From Vanilla planifolia (Eukaryota; Streptophyta; Magnoliopsida; Asparagales; Orchidaceae): DNA of 64,000 bases. The stretch is from positions 36,792,737 to 36,856,736 of the forward strand of contig CM043869.1 in the NCBI GenBank assembly GCA_023846275.1, in the 5' to 3' direction. Position 1 is the stretch's first letter. Each line of letters opens with the position of its first letter. The notes beneath the pieces were generated by a model. That model worked only from the letters and a program-made list of their open reading frames with translations. It was not told the DNA's origin and searched no databases. Shown here piece by piece: positions 63,601-64,000 of this stretch. The translations under genes were made by a program, and so were the position numbers.

Positions 63601-64000
63601 CCTCTTTGAGATACCCTTGCCAACTGCCGTCAATTATAACACGGCCGTCCCTTTAGCCACATGGTGCATAAGGGTGGACAAATCATGGCCCAACAATAAA
63701 CGTGATAGTTATTGATGCAAAAACGTTTCATTGCAAAGCAAATCCCGACAAATCTAAAGCTTATACGTTTCTGACGAAAGGTTTAAAAAATATCTGGAAC
63801 TTAAGAGTCTGCAAAACAGGAATTCTACAAGCTATAAGAGGTAATTAAATTCACTTTAACAGGCTAAAAATGCAGGCATTTAAAATTCAATGAAATCAAA
63901 CGGGTGCAAAGCTCCAATCCGGCATTGATATAATCCAGCATTGAATGGAAGTGATATGAATAAAGCATACCAGACATTCCGGCATTGATACAAGCAGAAA
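21636..64000 (-). CDS. Pyruvate kinase, plant cytosolic type, 5' end outside window
   Basis: Last step of glycolysis: phosphoenolpyruvate + ADP to pyruvate + ATP, in the cytosol. Exons in coding order: 64000-63971 (partial), 53538-53441, 53263-53108, 37945-37868, 37641-37510, 36434-36354, 36216-36145, 36048-35959, 33300-33156, 33040-32952, 26429-26334, 23371-23304, 23196-23097, 22294-22235, 21779-21636. All phases fit, giving 478 residues from SACINAGMS to KIIELEE; about 40-50 N-terminal residues are missing. Window-partial numbering: ARFDFSSGD 11-19, MLDTVGPEL 44-52, catalytic signature [11 protein letters not shown] with Lys210 and Glu212, [13 protein letters not shown] 226-238, [17 protein letters not shown] 278-294, [16 protein letters not shown] 297-312. 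It matches At3g52990/At2g36580 along its length. No transit peptide can be judged. One intron (53107-37946) starts with GC instead of GT. GNLG and DTVGPE, where most pyruvate kinases have GDLG and DTKGPE, are typical of this plant group as I remember it. Confidence 0.94.
21780..23096 (-). other. Two short introns of pyruvate kinase around exon 22235-22294
   Basis: Introns 21780-22234 and 22295-23096. Both have GT-AG ends on the minus strand. AT-rich, with no coding segment recognised besides the 60-bp exon (ARQSLIVRG...) between them. Confidence 0.6.
23372..26333 (-). other. Pyruvate kinase intron (3.0 kb) carrying a LINE remnant
   Basis: Lies between the exons ending SIASSA and starting VRAAIKV. 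The block 24240-25905 is a plus-strand LINE-type remnant, antisense to the host gene (own entry). A CT-rich microsatellite lies at about 23797-23824. The rest has no recognised feature. Confidence 0.65.
24240..25905 (+). pseudogene. LINE retrotransposon remnant with DUF4283-like ORF1
   Basis: Read across frames with stops, the block resembles plant LINE ORF1 proteins: FTNEDVNKF, then a stretch like [26 protein letters not shown], then [17 protein letters not shown] and [15 protein letters not shown] (24595-24715), and near 24850 FCSFCHIL, the usual end of the domain before a zinc knuckle. A frame of 130 codons (25413-25805) follows. The block ends near 25905 in TAATAAATTTTTTGCTAAAA, resembling plant LINE 3' ends. 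No reverse transcriptase was recognised, so the copy is internally deleted as well as frameshifted. Antisense to the pyruvate kinase. Confidence 0.6.
27061..27396 (-). other. Unidentified 111-codon hydrophobic reading frame in intron
   Basis: The frame encodes several Leu/Ile/Val-rich stretches, for example around [24 protein letters not shown], split here only for description: [10 protein letters not shown] then [10 protein letters not shown]. It could form membrane segments, or the composition could be chance. It does not fit the pyruvate kinase alignment and I recognise no family. Local base composition is more balanced than in the surrounding intron, so mobile-element or gene-fragment origin is possible. 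Confidence 0.2.
30430..30800 (+). mobile_element. GC-rich block, probable retroelement leader
   Basis: A sharp island of GC in very AT-rich intron. It has repeated CGACCCG/ACCCGTC/CCACCC words and no convincing protein. Similar proline/arginine-codon-like leaders follow the primer-binding site in many plant LTR elements, and a comparable region follows the LTR-like block at 48660. I infer a leader remnant; no primer-binding site or LTR was found beside it. Confidence 0.35.
33301..35958 (-). other. Pyruvate kinase intron (2.7 kb) with a 250-bp tandem array
   Basis: Lies between exons ending LPPEK and starting VFLFQKY. The left third has no recognised feature. About 34380-34470 holds a TATATATA box in less AT-rich DNA. 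34720-35640 is a short tandem array (own entry). Confidence 0.6.
34720..35640. repeat. Tandem array, about 250-bp unit, three diverged copies
   Basis: Anchor words of the form ATAT(T/C)CTAT.TT.GTC.TAA...CAT.TT recur at about 34779, 35032 and 35282, so the spacing is 253 and 250 bp. Each unit then has a TTC(A/T)ATG or TTCCATGG word, a GAATT/TGATTTGA segment, a 'CATATGGATATA'-type segment, an ACATATTGATT-type segment and CATGTTA.(C/T)AAGCA. A fourth, degraded piece is seen near 35570-35620. Confidence 0.65.
36435..37509 (-). other. Pyruvate kinase intron (1.1 kb)
   Basis: A-rich on the + strand, T-rich in the sense of the gene, as expected for plant introns. No repeat or coding piece recognised. 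Ends are GT-AG. Confidence 0.6.
38410..41780. repeat. Tandem array, 500-600-bp unit, six diverged copies
   Basis: The word CTCAATATTCTGATCAAGATAA or a variant recurs at about 38417, 39008, 39560, 40158, 40745 and 41250, with a last partial start near 41760. Inside each unit the same order appears: AATCAATAA..TTGAAAAG, TGGGATT(C/A)CATATG, CTTGGAATTGTG..GATCATCATTAG, GCTTGCT, GCCAATCA.ATA, TTTAGAATATATTGGATAAG, TTTCAATTCTGAAGGGTACC, ACCTCCTCATTGCTTAG, CTCTAGATTGGAAACCTTAA, and TGAGCTTGGGATCAC. Copies 5 and 6 are shortened by internal deletions. The unit encodes nothing I recognise. Confidence 0.85.
41802..42059. repeat. 129-bp perfect-spacing tandem duplication
   Basis: Segments 41802-41930 and 41931-42059 start GATACATTGAC(T/A)AGAGGTC and run parallel to CTTATGG.CAACC.TGAT with only a handful of substitutions and one A-run length change. 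Much less diverged than the adjacent six-unit array, so the duplication is younger. Confidence 0.9.
43600..44290 (-). mobile_element. LTR retrotransposon fragment, family A, minus-strand copy
   Basis: Read on the minus strand it has a GC-rich head with four CACGTG sites (44290 to 43980), then AT-rich DNA with a TATATAAAG box (about 43870), then a segment with CACTTCCACTATTTGTACTA, AGATCTGTTG and AAGAATACATC. The same blocks in the same order make up 18090-18650 on the plus strand. It lies on the 3' side of the minus-strand gypsy polyprotein remnant 45570-46960 and could be its 3' LTR, but no integrase was recognised between them. Confidence 0.5.
45570..46960 (-). pseudogene. Ty3/gypsy protease, reverse transcriptase and RNase H remnant
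   Basis: Read across frames on the minus strand, in the order of a gypsy polyprotein: [15 protein letters not shown] (about 46925-46870), resembling the protease end; [17 protein letters not shown] (about 46360-46310), matching the NK.TV..KYPIPRIDDL part of [10 protein letters not shown] (near 46285), matching [16 protein letters not shown] for the YEFLVMPFGL region; [10 protein letters not shown]...EH (46092-46030), where the catalytic YxDD is changed to LNDL; and YENELLAI (45600-45577), matching the RNase H STYEKELLA motif. Many stops and frameshifts. Sense orientation relative to the host gene. No LTR pair could be proven. Confidence 0.75.
48660..49020 (+). mobile_element. LTR/leader fragment, family B, first copy
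   Basis: Runs from CCCTTAAGATTTTTACTTAT to AGTTCCTCTTGCCCATTCTCCATCA. Near 48953 the word ATTTGGTATTAGAGATTGG resembles a decayed plant primer-binding site (TTGGTATCAGAGC), which would make the sequence before it a 5' LTR. A GC-richer stretch (49050-49600) with ACCCA/GACCAAC-type words follows, as in retroelement leaders. A second diverged copy lies at 51230-51580. Confidence 0.55.
51230..51580 (+). mobile_element. LTR/leader fragment, family B, second copy
   Basis: Collinear with 48660-49020: ACCCTTAAGAGTTCTTATTTAT..., GCATGCACAACTTGGGTTGCGAT, AATTACAATTTGGATCCTC, then CATTTGGAATGAGATTGGCTGAG and AGTTCCTCTTGTCCATTCTCC. It has lost a few bases in the primer-binding-site part. Because both copies continue past that site in the same way, they are not simply the two LTRs of one element. 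Confidence 0.55.
54870..56360 (+). pseudogene. Possible retroelement polyprotein debris
   Basis: Several broken frames with balanced composition: [19 protein letters not shown] near 54945, [10 protein letters not shown] near 55640, which could be a decayed VLVDNGS protease motif, and [15 protein letters not shown] near 55955. A 75-codon frame at 56130-56357 (IKEKAPNEG...) follows. The similarity is weak and rests on my reading only. Confidence 0.25.
56450..57900 (-). pseudogene. Ty3/gypsy gag and zinc-knuckle remnant
   Basis: On the minus strand: [14 protein letters not shown] (about 57652-57612), matching the start of plant retrotransposon gag domains (..LP.F.G..DP..); [12 protein letters not shown] (57528-57492), matching the KLGG.A..WW motif; then a degenerate zinc knuckle [13 protein letters not shown] (about 57020-56980) followed by the acidic tract [17 protein letters not shown] (to about 56935). 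Its first knuckle Cys is replaced. Near 56480 [12 protein letters not shown] resembles the start of the protease-like part. Stops interrupt every part. Confidence 0.65.
60370..60710. other. GC-richer island in intron, unassigned
   Basis: A block of near-balanced composition between very AT-rich flanks. The plus strand is open for 73 codons (60478-60699, [20 protein letters not shown]... in part) and a shorter frame starts at 60601 ([16 protein letters not shown]). I recognise no protein. It may be a gene fragment or a retroelement leader. Confidence 0.25.
63060..63660. other. GC-richer block beside the 5' exon, unassigned
   Basis: More balanced composition than the neighbouring intron, with an 82-codon minus frame (63062-63310) and a 67-codon plus frame (63263-63466) overlapping. 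Neither matches the pyruvate kinase or a family I know. Probable retroelement leader or captured fragment. Confidence 0.25.
63918..63990. repeat. Short repeat TCCGGCATTGATA shared by intron and exon
   Basis: TCCGGCATTGATA occurs at 63918-63930 in the intron and at 63978-63990 inside the coding exon (the Ile-Asn-Ala-Gly codons), with a variant TCCAGCATTGA at 63934. The period is not constant, so it looks like small copies of exon sequence in the adjoining intron. Confidence 0.6.

Larger units (their letters stand above)
53539..63970 (-). other. Pyruvate kinase intron (10.4 kb)
   Basis: Lies between the partial exon 63971-64000 and exon 53441-53538; donor GTATGC, acceptor TTGCAG. Contains possible retroelement coding debris at 54160-56360 (+), a gypsy gag remnant at 56450-57900 (-), a GATCTT-rich spot at 58480-58620, and GC-richer blocks at 60370-60710 and 63060-63560. 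The stretches 57900-58470 and 60720-62340 are very AT-rich and empty. Confidence 0.7.

Overview
This is a plant nuclear window. It holds three multi-exon protein genes with GT-AG introns in AT-rich DNA full of decayed retroelements. Every called exon was joined by reading frame and splice phase: the cap methyltransferase closes to exactly 369 codons, and the pyruvate kinase exons keep one frame from the window edge to the stop. The family memberships and very long, element-filled introns suggest a flowering plant with an expanded genome. I cannot name the species.

Layout. (1) Positions 1-4227, + strand: the 3' part of a Pcf11-type (PCFS) pre-mRNA cleavage/polyadenylation factor; its N-terminal CID-coding part lies left of the window. 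(2) 4228-10149: AT-rich spacer with a possible spliced 3'UTR tail near 5930-6560. (3) 10150-21193, + strand: a complete 11-exon, 368-residue mRNA cap guanine-N7 methyltransferase 2-like gene with two long element-filled introns (4.4 and 3.9 kb). (4) 21636-64000, - strand: a pyruvate kinase of the plant At3g52990/At2g36580 type, running off the right edge. Fourteen complete exons and the last 30 nt of a fifteenth give 478 residues over more than 42 kb. One intron is 15.2 kb and appears to use a GC-AG splice pair; another is 10.4 kb. The methyltransferase and the kinase converge, with 442 bp between their stop codons.

The kinase introns hold most of the accessory DNA: a gypsy protease/RT/RNase H remnant, a separate gypsy gag remnant, a LINE remnant with a DUF4283-like ORF1, LTR/leader fragments, a six-unit array of about 500-600 bp, a three-unit array of about 250 bp and a 129-bp duplication. 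One LTR family appears twice, in opposite orientation, in introns of two different genes.

Two of the genes act in mRNA processing (5' cap methylation and 3' end formation) and the third in glycolysis. Nothing suggests that they form a functional unit. I found no new biological system. The points most worth checking are the GC-AG donor in the giant kinase intron, the tandem arrays inside introns, and the clade-type changes in otherwise conserved pyruvate kinase positions.
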